Shown here in pieces: positions 23,001-37,814 of a DNA stretch of 64,000 nucleotides. This stretch comes from Batillaria attramentaria (taxonomy: Eukaryota > Mollusca > Gastropoda > Batillariidae): NCBI GenBank assembly GCA_018292915.2, contig JACVVK020000292.1:484501-548500 (forward strand). The letters are read 5' to 3'. A program made the translations under genes and the position numbers. Below the pieces are notes generated by a model. The model was not told the origin of the DNA and ran no database searches. It saw nothing but the letters and a program-made list of their open reading frames with translations. The stretch's first letter is position 1. Each line of letters opens with the position of its first letter.

Positions 23001-26000
23001 GTACACATTCTCTTCACAAAAATATGATTTAAAAGCATAATAAAATTGTTAACTGTCATTATCAAGTTGCTGGAACTTAACTTGACAAACACTCATGCAA
23101 CAGCTTTCACTCAAACACACACAGGGATGATGTATACAAACTGCTATAATCAAAAAGGGGCTCACAGCATAGGAAATAGTGAATACCTATCATTTTTCAG
23201 TACAGCAAAGGAAAAAAATGTAACCTTTGACTGAACATAACTTGAAACCCACTGTCTGTGTATAAAGTTGTGTTCAAACACAAACAGCTCCTGCACATTT
23301 TCTATTGGTGTGATCCTGGAAAAAAAAAACACAGTCATGAATAAAAACACATAATTTTGCTGTCCTCTATTTCTGGCCATTAAAAAAGTGAAGGAATGCC
23401 CAAGTTGTTGTTTGTACATAATATAACAACTGCATGAATCTGGGTACGGTGTGTAAAGTTAACTTCAATAAACAAACAGATGAACACACAAAAATATGTT
23501 TGAATGGAAATTTTCAAGACTCCAGGGAGAAAATTATTCCAAAGATGTTTAGCAGGATATTTTATTTTTGTTTGGTGCTAGACTTGTCGTCGTATGAGTT
23601 TGAACATAATGCTGACGACCTTCGTTTGTGAGTAAAGTTGTGTTCAAACCAGAGACATCTGAAATTTTACATAAGAAAGCTTTACTCCCCGCAAAGGATC
23701 TTTTTCCGAGTAGCTTTCCACCTAAAAATACCTAAGGCATTCATTGTTTGTTGCTGAATACACAACTTTTGTAACAGAGTCATGAACATAACGTTTACAA
23801 CCTAAACCACAAATGTCTCCACGGCTGTATCGATTAGAATCATGACATGTTGGTGATACCAATCACCACACTAACATCGAGTTTACCATTGCCGCTGTTG
23901 TCAGCAGTATTCCAAAATGCACAAGAACACAGACTCTTTGTGTTTATTCACTTTTTGCTGCTGAGTTGACTAGATTTGTCTGAAGATAACACTTAACACT
24001 TAAAACTTACCCTCGGGATTATCGGCTGCCTCCTCCAGTGACGGTAATCAAAGTCATCGGCTCAAAGAAATCATGCTTCCAGCTTGTGTTTGAAACGGCC
24101 GCTGGTTGAATTTATCTCATACCCGAGTGTAGCGATCGATTTTTTCTCGCGTGAACATAACAGTAAAATTAACACACCGTCGGGTCTTCGAAATCAACAC
24201 GAAGTTTCTTTTCAACAACACGAGATATATTGGTGTTCTTCCATGAAAAATAAAGAGTGAAAAAACGATGTTGAGATTTTGCAAGTTAGGTATTTTGCAG
24301 GACAAAAGTACGTTCGACCTCGGTGGTCGATGTTGATCATCGGAAGTTTACGACGACGTTATGTCCAAACGTGCCTACATTTTCAGTCATTTTTCTAAAA
24401 AACGGAAAATATTTGACACCTGCCAGTATGCCGACTGAAATAAAGGCAGTTTTGAGCATTTGGAGACAGCTTATGGGTTCACTGACCGTTCTCCACGTTT
24501 CTCAAAATAACACTTCAGCGATCGCAAGTACTTTCTGTCACGTTTTTCTTTCACTGCAATCACCGATTTTTCGCCAAAAACCCAGAGTTTTAAACGCAAG
24601 AAGTAAATGTACCACATCCAATTCTCACTGTTTGAAACTCTGATTTATACTGAACAAGTGAGCCAAAGTAGACAACTGTGCATGCTTTTTAAACAAATTT
24701 GTAGCATCATTCATGTGTGTGGGTAGCCATTTTGAGCACTCGACTCACCTCTGTACTCTTGACCATATATATATATATATATCCTTCTATAGATCTGGCA
24801 AACAGCCATAGTAGAGCTTCGAAACCGGCCGTTTCCCATCTCAGCGGCATTACGAACATAGAGGCTTATTAACCTTCGGACGACGTCGTGGGTAAAAAGT
24901 TGCACACACATTGCTTTAGATGAACGTATCTCGGTCAATATTTACGTCACACCTTTGAAATTTCATGACTTTGTCAATAAATGGTTTTCAAATTCAATTC
25001 AAATTCAAAAATACTTTATTTGTCCCTTTCGGGCAATTAAAAGGTAGCCGGTAACCGAACGGGCAATGACTAATAATAAACATCACGTTTGACTATGTTC
25101 ATGCCAAAAATTGTATTGTTTAATTTGTAATTAGCAGAGTAATTAAAGAATAAGTCGTGAATTGCCTATAATATCCATGGGTAATTTGTTTCCCACGATG
25201 TAGGACTAGGAATAAGTTGAAATAATTTACCTTTCTAAAAACCATGGGTAATTTGTTTCCCACGATGTAGGACTAGGAATAAGTTGAAATTTACCTTTCT
25301 AAAAACCATGGGTAATTTGTTTCCCACAATGTAGGACGAGGAATAAGCTGCAATCTGCCTAAAAACCATGGGTAATTTGTTTCCCACGACGTAGGACTAG
25401 GAATAAGTCGAAAATTACCTATTTAAAAACCATGGGTAAGTTGTTTCACACGATGTAGGACTAAGAAGTTTTTTAGCAACGTAGCCGGAAGGTTAAAGTT
25501 TAAACATAAAGCTAGGCCAACCATGTTTGATCTTTTCATTGACTGTGATGGAAAGTTTAGACTCCGTAAACCTCCAGAGAAAGCCAGTTGTGCAGAACTT
25601 AGGAAACGTGTGCATGTAAGTTTGTAACTTGTAAAAATGTATTGTGTATGTAGCACTAGTACGTTTAGATGTTTCTCACAAATTTTAAATCAAGATGCTA
25701 CCAACAGTCTGTAATGAAGTTTGAATTTGAAAGCTGATAAAACTTCTTCAGTCCTCTGTTGGTTTGCTCTCTGTAGGTCTTCACTTGTATTTCATCACTT
25801 TCGCAAGTTACTGATCGCCCAGAAGCTTGTATTCTGAAGTGAAATTTACTTGTTGGTCTTATCAGAGAGTTCTAGACATCTTTATAGCCTGGACCACTGC
25901 ACGAAGTGTTGCAGACAGCTTTATGGGTGGAGCTAACGGGTGATTTGTTTCGCCTATTTCTTTTAGGGGAAGGGGCAGATGAAATACTGTTGAGAAAGTA

Positions 26001-29000
26001 GTTTCTGACCTTTGACTAAATGGGGAGGAGAAGTGGTGAAGAGGGTAATAATTTCCTGTCCTTGTCACTTTTGTGGCTGCAATGCTTGCAAACATGACTT
26101 TATAAACATCTCAAATCCAGCGATAAATCTGTTTCCTTTGGAGTGGATTTTGGCGGGTTTTTTAATGTCAAGAAGCAGCAAATGTCAGTTTTGCAATGAA
26201 ACTCTCATTTATTTATAATTTATTTTTGGGGAGACAAAATATGAGAGAGAGTTTCTTGTAAGCTGCATAATAACCCCCCCCCCCCCAAAAAAAAAAAAAA
26301 AAAAAAAATGTTGACTACCGATACTGGTAAGTTTTCCGTGGCAGTTGCCGGCCTGGGGGGGGGGGGGGGGGGCATTTGTGATGATGTAAGCTGTGGACTT
26401 GTCAATGTAGAGTTCATGTATCAAATAACTTGATATTGTTGACAGGGCGCGATATTTCTGATCGTGTAAATCTTCACCGGGACAGTCAAGTGTAAAGCTG
26501 TTGAAACAGTCATCGGCAAACTTCATGATTTGTTGGCGTAATTCGATCAAAGAGAAATCTCCGGCGCGTAATCACTCCCCCTCTAGACCAAACACCACCC
26601 GGGTCGGGTATTGTTTAGGGGTCGCTCGGAAAAGCAACGGAACAACGGAGAACAGGTGCAAAGAGGACGCGCTCAAGCGGAACGCAGCCGTCACGGCGAA
26701 CTCAGCGGGGTGCGAAGTGACAGAGCGTGAAACAGTCTGAGCGCGCATTAGGGGTAGCGATTATAATACCCTGGATGGCAGCGCTATGGGGGCCTTTTCA
26801 GCTGTTGTAGGTCGTATGCAGGCTTTGTTGAAGAACACAGTTTTGATCCTCGCCCTCAGTGGCAGAAAGTTTTAAAGTTTGCACTCATCGCCCGACCCCC
26901 CACCCCCTTCGTCCTTAACCCCCCCCCCCCAAAAAAAAAAAAACAACAAAAAAAACCGGGTGGGGAAAAAGTTGACTTGAACTCTGCATTTAGGGGACTA
27001 GCGTTTACAGAGTGGCGGAATAAACAGAGGGGTTTGGTTGATTATTTAAGGGTGTAGCAAATTTCGTACTGCGCATGAGTATCCCTCGTTTTTGACTCTT
27101 TTTCGGTTTTGGCCATGTATGCAAAAATCAGGCAAGATTAATGGTCCCTTGACGGCTGTCACTGCAGCAAGCACGAGCATAATCATAGTGCAACACTCCC
27201 ACTAAGCCTATATTCACACAGACATAATTATGATTTTGTTGTTGTTGTTGTTAAATTGAGACTACTGATGCACAACCCCAAACTAACTTGGTGGGAGTTG
27301 AGTTGAGAGTCTCAATAAGTTTGTCTGGCAAACAACAGCACTGTGAAAAACTTTTCATTGAAAGCACAGTCGCAGGTTTGAAACCCTCCCCCCCCCACAC
27401 ACACACACACACACTGTTTGCTGCCTTTTTTTTTTTTCTTTTTTTTTTTTGAGATTGCAGACCTGTAAGTTGTAACGTTCATGTCCACCACACAAGCCCA
27501 CAAGAGCGATTGAATGACGGCGCAACCAGGGCCCGCATGTAAAAGTCGGGGTTAGGGAGTTTAGCCCCGGGTTAGAGTCGAACCTCGAACTAAACTAGCA
27601 CTTGGGTTAAAGTTTCTGTTCTTATTTGTTTTAAATCAAGAAGCGGGTCCATTCCAGCAAGGTGCCTGTGCCGTTATAGAAGGATTTTTGTCTTTCTTTC
27701 TTTGCTTCCTTTTTTTAAATTTAATTTTGTGTTGGGGTTTCTTTTGTCCTAGTCTGGGTTAGAGACTTAGACCCGTAGTCGTGGGTTAAATTAACCTCGA
27801 GTTTTACATACGGGCACAGGAAACAGAAAAGATTTTTGTCGCTCAGTCAAGATTCAAATTCTGACCCGCTTATTGAGAAAGGTAGGGAAGTCGGTTTAGG
27901 CCGGGCGACCATGGACTTGCTTTTACGGCAGAGGTACCCGTGCATCTGAACAGGATGTCGTGGAGTTGACATCACGTAGTTCACAAAGGGGGAGTTTGCC
28001 AACCGGGGAGGGGGTCTGACAAGACCTGTCATTCACCGGGGCTTACCTGCCGAAGTGTGGTGTTAATGCTGACGCACAGTGACAGCAGCTTTGTAACCGT
28101 GTTGCTGTTATCTTGTCCCTCGTCTGTCTAATTGCCAAGTTGACTTCATCTTAGACATTTTAATACCTTGGGGCTGTTCAGTGTTATGTGGGATTCCTCA
28201 CTTTTTCATAAAATTTCATCCCTGTTTCCTGTAAAGATGTAACCCTTCTTTTCACTAACTTCACAGTTCACTGACCTTCCTTCTAGCATTTCATCGCTTT
28301 AATTAATTTGGCTGAAATTTTCCCTTTGTATTGCCCATCTAATTGCCACTTCATGGAGTTCATCATAAGTCATTTTATACCTTGAGCCTGTTTTGTGGGA
28401 TTCCTCGCTTTTTCATAATTCATCCTCGTTTCCCCGTAAGGATACATAACCCTCTTTTTTCACTGACGGCCCAGTTACAAGTTTATTTCTGGGATCCCAT
28501 CTCTTTCATCGATTTTGCTGAAGTTTTCACTTTGTTGGTTTGTACCGTACATGTGTGTGTGTACACACTATATATTTATTACATACGTACATGTACACTG
28601 TATGTATACATGTAATGCTTTATTCCCTTGTATGTATTGTATAAATATTGCCAGACACTGGTAGTGGTACTAAAACTAGTAAAAGCTGTGTTATTCACTA
28701 AGCCTTACACAGTTGCAGTTGCAGGTTTTGTTACAGCACATTTAAACCGACACATTGCTGTGTTTTTTTTTTTTTTTTTCAGAGTATTTTTCACTCTGTA
28801 CACACACAACCACCGTGGCTTGAATACAGTCGACGTTCCTTTGACTGTTCTGAATGCCTGCCAAGGCAGACTAGATTGAAAAGGCAACACAGAGGCCCTT
28901 AGATGAATCTCTTTTATGGGAATGTTCTCGTGGGCACTTTTCATGTACTCCAGTGCAGTAAAACTTTATGCTTTATGCTATTCAGTGTTCTTGCCGTTAT

Positions 29001-29856
29001 GAGCATGAAGGCAAGTTCTGGCTTACTCAGTTACTGACAGCGACACTGTAAGAAATTACATGTTGGTGCGGTTACAGAAGGGTGCTCCGCTCGTACTCGT
29101 AGTTGCTGCTGTTGTGCATGGGTGTGTGTGCTCTGTACAGAGCACTACTACAACTACTAAGGCCCATGGCTCCAAGTGGAGCATAGGCCATCAGTGACCC
29201 TTTGCCGTCACACTCTGTTCTGGGCTACTCTTGCCACTCCAGTCCAGTTGATCCCCTTCTGTACAGAGCACATTGTATGAATATATTTTTCAGTGACTTG
29301 AGACGGTAGTTGTAGAGTGTAAATTTGTATGTGAAACAAGAATTTTTAATTTCAACTAATAATTAGTATACCTTTCTCGTAGAACTTTTGCTGATGACAT
29401 GTAGTTGATTCCTCTTGCCAACCCACAGCCCATTTGCACACTTAAAATTTTTTTTTTATTCATCCTTTCTTTAAGTTTTATGAAGAAAGGTAGTGTGCTG
29501 GTCACAGCGACCACTCAAGTTATCTAATGGGTAGTATTAGTAACAATAAGAACAAATGAACTTGTCCTGGAATGGGAAAAAATTAAACTCCACAGAGTGT
29601 ATAAATTTCAATCATGAATTTATTAATGCTTTCATACCGATGGGCCAGCTTCAAAGGGGAAAAGGGCCTAAGGTAAAATGATAATTGATCATTCTATGTT
29701 TGATGGCATGGCAATGGTGTAGAGTTGGTACAGCACAGGAACCCGACTGAACTAAGTGCTTGCGGCGTTTAGGGAGAGGTTGTGTGGACATGATTTGAAT
29801 ATTATATATATTATATATATTATATTCATGAACACACACACTGACACACACACACT

Positions 29857-29906
<50 letters not shown>

Positions 29907-31669
29907 GATGCTTGGTGGAAATTATGCGCTGAAGAGAAGATCTATAAAACACCTCAAGAAGACCTGTCCACTGACTTACGGTCAATGCAAGAAATAGCAT
30001 CAGACGGAGGGTCAGACATTACCGCGACAGGTCCATTAAACTTTAATCGTTGTCAGCTGTCACCGCTGTCGTTAGGTGCAACCTTCCCTAAGCATCCTGT
30101 CCCGCCTTAGATCAAAGACCCTCTCCTCCGGTACTTCAAAAGCTCGCGGTCGCTTATGCTCACGTTCTCAGGCGGACCGGCCAGTCACGGTCAAGTGGAT
30201 GAACAGATTAGAGCCTCGCTTCGTTGGTCTCGGCTTCACGCCCGTTGCGCACAGGTGCGAAGACTTGGTGGCTACTGACAGGTTGGTGGCCGCCACCTCA
30301 CAGCGAAAGGTGACAATAAATACGCTACTGGCCGCTGTCCAAGGCTATGAGTGCGGCGTCCAGACCCTTAGGCTTAGGGCTGTGTTGGTCGTGGTTGCAT
30401 GTTTACGAGCTCGCACACTGCTCCTTCAGCAGTTCAGGAACTAATTGAACTAGTTGAAGAACGTGCCCTGCGGTGGAATCATCTTGTCGTTGTAAACGCT
30501 GTACCTAGTTTACACATGTATGCATACACACACTTGTGTATGTATACATACGTGTATACAGACTTTACACTATGTAACTCCCGGCTGGTGGAGGTGCACG
30601 TAGATCTATCTATCTTTAGGCTAGAAGTGTACACGTATACATGGTACATCTGATGTATAGAACAGACACATTTTTCATAAAATTTTTCAAAATTAACTCT
30701 GGTCTTGCTGAGAACCAAAATTCCTGATGACCTCTCTGGCTTTTTTTGTTATGTTATATAATTATATTATATATAATAGTATATAAGTCAAATAAATTCA
30801 GCAACACCTTGGTTAAATTTACTCAATTTTACTCAAATTTACTGCATAGGTTTTTGTCGAATGAGAAGTCCTTACTCTTACTGTGTGACATACTTTATTT
30901 CTCGTACATTTTACACAGTGTAACAAGTAACAAAGCTGGCAAAAAGATTTATGAACACGAAGTAACTTGACCGTTTTGCCGACAACAGGGAACTTGATAC
31001 CACTCGGCTTTGCCTTTGGCCTCTCCCGAAAACTTGTCAAGTTATTAGCGGGGTAACATAGCTAGGGCGTCCAGGAAAGGCCCCTGTTCACGGCTGTCTC
31101 CTGGGCTGGAAAGATGATAAGCAAAATACCTGGGGCTCTGATACTCGGGGTTATCTTGAACGACCCATGCGGGCTATCCCCTCTGATGTTTGAAGAGGAT
31201 GTATTAGGCTAATCTTGAGTTGGGCTAACAGTGTTCGATTGATTGGCAACCTAGTCGCTCGTTGGTGATACTGCCTGTCTGATAGCATCATACGCTAGTC
31301 CTAGGGACATGTTCTGTGTTTCAAGAAGGTTTTGCACCTGGAGGAGGATTGTGTCAGTCGGGGTAGACAATGGAATGTGGTGATTGATTGTCTTTGCCTT
31401 GTGACTAAGGAGCTGTACGGGTGTGTTGTGAGAGTTGGGTAGAGAGGGGTATGGGGGGGGGGGGAGAGGATACTGTACTCATGTTACATGCATGTTACCT
31501 CGAAGTGGCTTGAGTGGATTGTTGTAGATACTTCGTTGTAGGTGATTGCTGTGGGTGACATCAAAAAGCTGTTGTCAACCATGGGATAAAGATGCCTTGG
31601 AAGCTGGTTCTGTTTTACATTACAACCATTGTACACACATACTGACATAGTAGGAGGTGTGCATGCACG

Positions 31670-31743
<74 letters not shown>

Positions 31744-32395
31744 AAACAAAATCTTTTTTCTTTGCACACTACATAGCAATTATCACATAAAATATAATAC
31801 CCACTGGGCAGTGTTCCCAATTACTAACTTACATGTTTGCTCGACACGTTTTAAAAAAAGAAGCTAAATTAAAGCAAACTCGGTTGTTCAAGTAGGTTAA
31901 ATTGACAAGAGCTAGCAGACGACACAATTACCATTGCATTGAACAGTGTACTTTAAACTTGCCCACGATGGGGAAAAACCCTCGACCCCCCCCCCCCCCC
32001 CCCCCCCCCCCCCCGAAGATGTGCACACACTCATAATGGCTTGGAGGCCCTCTATTTCAATGTCTTGATATTATGTAATGTGACCCTCTAAAATGCCAAA
32101 TGACCCCCCAAAATTTCCAGACAAAAGGTCATAATGACACATATATATATATGCCCATGGGGAACACTGATACTATGTTCCACTATGTGACACTGCTATG
32201 ACTATGAGCATGAGCAACACTTCTTGTTTGATTAGTTGACCCATGACCTCAGTGCTAGATTTAGTTTGAAGATTCAGAGGGCACTACTGTATAGTGTAAC
32301 TTTAGTAGATTGATTGTGTCGGTCATTTTATTTTAAAATAAAAATTGTTACAATTTGTCCTCCTCTTCACTGACAGGACTTGCGCTTCTCTCTCG

Positions 32396-32455
<60 letters not shown>

Positions 32456-35400
32456 ACGTACACGCGCATGGGTGAATGTGTGCATGCGATGCTCACAAAC
32501 ATAAGATGACTATGACGGAAATAACAGTATTAACACTGGCATATTGATCACAAAGTGATCATCGGTGATTTATTTCTTCTTCTTTTTCATTGTTCACTGG
32601 TGATTTATTTCAGTGGTTGTGGTTTGTTTCAGATGGAAAGAATGTCGTGAAAGCCACCTGTCGTCTGTATGTGCGTCTGGTGACTCCAGAAATGCTGCAT
32701 GATAGTGTGACGATCCGCTTGGACCGCATGACGCAGACTGCCTTCTTGTCTTCACTACTCAAGGTAGGAAGCAGGCATTAACTCTCTGCATACCAAGAAT
32801 TATTCCACTTTCGGGTTTTCTTCCCTCCTGAAGCTTGAATGAGGGAATGTGACCAAAGAAATGGGGCAGTGAAACCTGGGACCAAAAATAATATCATCTT
32901 TTATTATTTCATAGCCTGCCAATGACAAAATGCTAATTGAAGTTGGTAGGAAAATGAGTAACTGAAACTAAGTAAAAGCCTGCTTGTGCATCTGGGAAGT
33001 TTGGCAGTGTCTGTTCATATCACAAATTGTAAGCAGATCTGAAGATTTGCTGTTTTTTACCACTAGTTTCACCCACTCAAGATGTTCAATGGGATTCTTC
33101 TTTTAAGGCAGAAAGATTTGTTTTGAAACTTCAAAGGCTACTTTCAAATCCATACGTATCTTTCAGGCAGCCTCAGTAACTCACCAGCTGTTCTGCGTTT
33201 TGCTGTAAATTAGCAAACGCTTGCCTTTAATTTGTCTCCTTTAATTATTAATGTCTTACCTCATTGCAGTTTTTCATTGATGCCCTGGCCACCATCTTCC
33301 ACACTGATGATACCAACATCTTCATCATCAACATCGAGGACGACATCGATGTGGCTCCGGCACAGATTCTGAACGTGTCCGTGGCCGTGCGGCAGGGCAG
33401 TGAGTCTGTGCAAGGTCTGACCAAGGATGTGTTCTATTCACCAGAGTACCTGAGGGAATACATCTACCTGTACAGGTCCTTGCTGGCTAACCTGTCCGCC
33501 TTGCAGGTGAGTACTGTAGCTCATCAGTTCTTGTGTGATTCATCAGTATCAGTCAAAATGAAGTTTCATTTACCTGGTGTAGCACTAAGCAGGGACCCTG
33601 GTAACCAGTGAGCACGTTTGAGCACGGATCTGTACTTTGATGACTTTAGGACTAGGAGTAGTGGCTTGATTTTGTGCTCCTGTAGCGCCCAACTTTTGTG
33701 GCGGGTTACGCAGGGCTTAAAATCTGTCACCTTTCAGTGGACTTCCACCTTGCAGTGTGATACCAGAGACGTGCTGTAATAAACTCCACACAGCTATAAC
33801 TGTTCTGCACACTCACGAGTCCTTCTGTGAGTGAATGAGACTTCTTCCGCAGTCAGTGTAAGAACTCGCTACGTGAAGAGTGTGCGCCTGACTGTCACCG
33901 TATTCCTCGGTAAGACGATGGGCTCTTCGAACGTTCACCACGTAACAACACTGTAGGAGTTGCTCATCCTGCCAGGTGCCGCTCTAAGGTTCTCTGGCTT
34001 TTCACTCGGAGCAAAATTCTTGGTAGGCATGTGGGTGATAATACTGCACCTGTGGGGAGGGGTTTTCCTGTAGGAGGAGGAAGCTGGAAAACAATAATAA
34101 GGCATTACCTATCCCTGCTCATGTACCCTCTCCCCCTCCAAAAGAAAGAAAAAAAAGAAAGAAACACTAAAGAAAAGTAGAACAGAAGAACGAGAACAAC
34201 TAGTACTACACGGGGCTTAAATTCTTTTAGTTTTACCTTTTGGTGGATTTTCACCTTTGGCTAAAAATTGTGTTTCCCCAAAAAGTGTGTTCCCTCCTCT
34301 GAAGTACTTAAAACCACATAAGAACACACCAAACTGCGCAGATTTTAGTTTAATTCTAAAAAGTTTCTTCCAAAAATAGTGTTTCCTCCTCTGAAACACT
34401 TAAAATCATTTCAAAATGCAGCAATCGGTGGTCTAGTGGTTAAGAGACTTGTCACCAGTGCGAGAGGTTGGAGTCCCACTCGGGGCAAAGAATTTTTCCT
34501 TTTCGTATGTGGCACCGTTCATTCAGGCCGATCGTCGGGGGTTCTCTCCGGGTACTCTGGCTTCATCCCCCTCTGCTTTGGAAAGTTTCAGCCCACAAAC
34601 TTCGTAAATATGCAATTCTAAATTCCAAAATTTAAATAGCTGAGCTGACCCTTCGCACCAGGTGATTATAATGTGTTTATGTCCAGTGTGTGAGAGAATG
34701 CGTGTGATTCACGTGAGCATGCGTGTTGGGTTCAGTTCGCGGCGCTTTGAGCCAATTCATGAAATTGGGTAAAGCGCCTATACAATACTCAGTATTATTA
34801 TTACTGTTATTAACTTACACAGATTTTAGTCTTAAAAAAAAAAAATCCAGGCGGGAGCATTGCTCCGTACACCCGTAGCATAACAGCAGACGCAGGCTTG
34901 TAGCTTTGTCCACTTCGTTACCAAATGCTGCACACTTTTCTGCCTTTTGGATCATGGACATTTTTAAGCCCTGTCTACTGTAAGTAGTGAAAGCACACTC
35001 GTGAAAAATTTTAAAGTGTTCACTGTTATTCAGTCACTCTGACCCCACACACCTGTTCAGTACCCAATTTTTTATATATATATTTTTTTTTACTTCAGAT
35101 GCAAATCGTGTTTGCAACATTCAAACATTTTGTCCCACTGCTTCTGCAGGTGCTCCCTTTTGACGACAACCTTTGTCTGCAAGAGCCGTGTCCGAGGTTC
35201 GAGGTGTGCTTATCCATGGTACGCAGGGGAGAAGCCAGGCCGTTCATCTCATCAGATACTGTAATGTTCCGCCCAGTACACCCAGACAATGGATACAAAT
35301 GTGTCTGTCCCCATGGCTTTGCAGGTATGCTGCTGCGCATGGGAAATGTGTTGTGTGTACACGTCATGTAAGCCGGAATGTAAAACTAAATTTTACATTT

Positions 35401-37722
35401 CTAGGCTGCATAGAACACAGGTTTTGCTTTCAAACAAGTGCGCTTTTTGAGTGCGTCTGTGGATGTGAATCTCTCTGAAAGGGGGTTATGCTACCATTTT
35501 TATGCTCGCAGATCGTTCTGAGCTGTTTTCAGGGTGTCTGTCATCACACCACTAGGTCTAAGACACCTGGACAGTGGCAGCGTCTGTAATGCTGACGCTG
35601 AGCCAACAGAAGCGTACTCGATGACGTGGCGACCACACTGAGTGCTCAAGTGGTGTAACAGCAGTTGTAGAATTTGAATTATCGACCACTGCCAAGTGTA
35701 AACCACATTGTATTGCATTAAGAGCTGTACTAATCATTGAGATAGAGTATTTGGAGCATACAAGCACTCTGACACACGAAACTGTTCCGAAACGTAAGTT
35801 AGAGATGGAATCAGCGTGTTTAATAATAAGCTTCGCTCTGAAAGAAATGCACTGATATCTGCTGGTGATGTGAATGAGAACTGCAATGTCCCAAAGCTGT
35901 CCTAGTCAGCCCTGCCAATGTCTGCTTCTGTTGGTGACCTTGGAAGAAGGGCTTTTAAAAAAAAAAAAAGTGTAGTTGACCTGCTGAGCAGCAAATCTTT
36001 GCTCTTAGACTGCTGTAGTGCAGTTTACGGGATCTCCCAACTGTCCATTCCTCTGCATGCAGTCTAGAGTTTCTGAATACATACATGTGGTTTCAGGCCG
36101 AGTGCAAGCCAACAACTGCGATATAGAGGTAGATCTGTGTTACTCCATGCCCTGCCAAAATGGTGGGACCTGCGTAACTCATGAGAGTGGATACACCTGT
36201 CTCTGCACTGGCAGTTTTGAGGGTAAGTTCTCTCAGAGGATTTCTTCTTCCCTTGCTGTTTCAGGGGTTGGTTCTAGCATCCAACCAGACCTTTTTAGTC
36301 CTTAGCAAATTTAATTATGGACAGACCGTAGAGTTCTGTGTGAAGTAACTGTTGTGTGTCTGTCGGCCTGTCTGTCTTAGTGGATTGGGGGGAAACCCCC
36401 CCATGAATTGTTAAGTACTAGAAGCTTGTGAAACTTTACGTGCCCACACCCCCTCCTCTGCACCTCAGCACCCTCACCACCTGCCCAGATGTACCACCCA
36501 CAACAAAATATAAGAAACCTTGATTTTAAATTTTCCAGTGTATAACTATATTATAAGACAGTAACAACAATACTATATTGTAAGAGTTGCTGAATAAGTG
36601 AAAAAAATCAGTGAAGGAAGAAAAAGAAGTACAAGAGAAAATCATGAGTTACAGGTTTTATGTAATCACACAAGTCACTTCGAAAACATTCAGACAAATG
36701 ATTAAACTTGACAGGTACATTTTATCACAGTCATTTTTTGTCTCTATCTTCTGCAGGTAAAAACTGCGAGGTAAACATGACAACAAAGTATGACGCCATC
36801 TCATGCCCACAAGACTTTTGCCGAGCACCTTCCGTGTGCGTGCCGCTTATCAGAGGCGGGTTCCGGTGTGACGGTTGCCCTGACGATGGAAATTACGACC
36901 AGTTCTGCCGGCTGAAAACGCGAAGTTTCAGAAAGGGGTCTTATCTGACCTTCCCTTCGCTGAAGATGAGGAATCGATTCACCATCAGAATGAAGTGAGT
37001 ACGATTAAAAAAGAAAGAAAAAAAAATAATAAAAAGTGCACCATTCGCATTGAGAAGGACATGTTTACCTTCTATTTCTTTATCCATTCTCAAGGATAAG
37101 ATATATATATATATAATAAATAATCATTATCTTGGCACCTAACCTTTTCCATACTGGCAAGAAACCTTCAGTTCACTTTTTTCTCTGCAGCTCTGAACCT
37201 CAAGGGGGATACATGTGCATTTTGTTCTGTGCTAAGCTGTTACGAAAAGGTGCTCATACTGCATAAATATTTCAACAAAGACTGAAAGAACTTTGTTCCA
37301 ATGACATCCTTTTTTTGCTGTAAGAGAATATCATAGACGTTTACCACCCATCACCTTTTTGTGTGCACTGCTTCTGCAGCCAAGCAGTTCACAAATGAAG
37401 GGGGCCGCATTATGTTTCTGTGTGGGGGAATTATTTGCCAAGGAATTAGAGCAGAAGTGAGGTGCAGCGCGAAACCAGACTGTGTTTTTCCCACGGTTAT
37501 AACAGCCTCTCAAACAAATCCTTAACTGACGTTAAACTGCCTCCGACCGCATCAGAAGCTGTGGTGCTGACCTTGCGCAGCGGCATTGTCGGTGTTTGTT
37601 TTCATGCCGAGAACTGGGGGCCGCCGTGTCCCTCATGTCTGTTTAAGTTTGGAGTGAGTTTAAATACACAGCGTGTTTAGACTTGACTAGGGGGATTTCC
37701 AGAGACCACCTCCCCCCCCACC

Positions 37723-37770
<48 letters not shown>

Positions 37771-37814
37771 CTCCAAGGTACTGTAGACAATTCAGTGTTA
37801 ACATGCAGACACCA

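Noticed and set aside
24323..24643. 106-codon frame inside the 3-kb TIR element as a transposase
   Set aside because: No DDE or other transposase motif, and composition is not distinctive.
26209..26550. Minus-strand frame with protein-like start (TTG, then FADDCFNSF...)
   Set aside because: About 60 residues look plausible, but there is no upstream ATG in frame, no clear splice sites, and it runs into poly-G and poly-T. No family recognised.
30076..30444. 122-codon plus-strand frame
   Set aside because: No recognisable motif, no splice context and no repeat relation; Arg/Leu/Ser-rich composition as expected of chance frames in GC-richer DNA.
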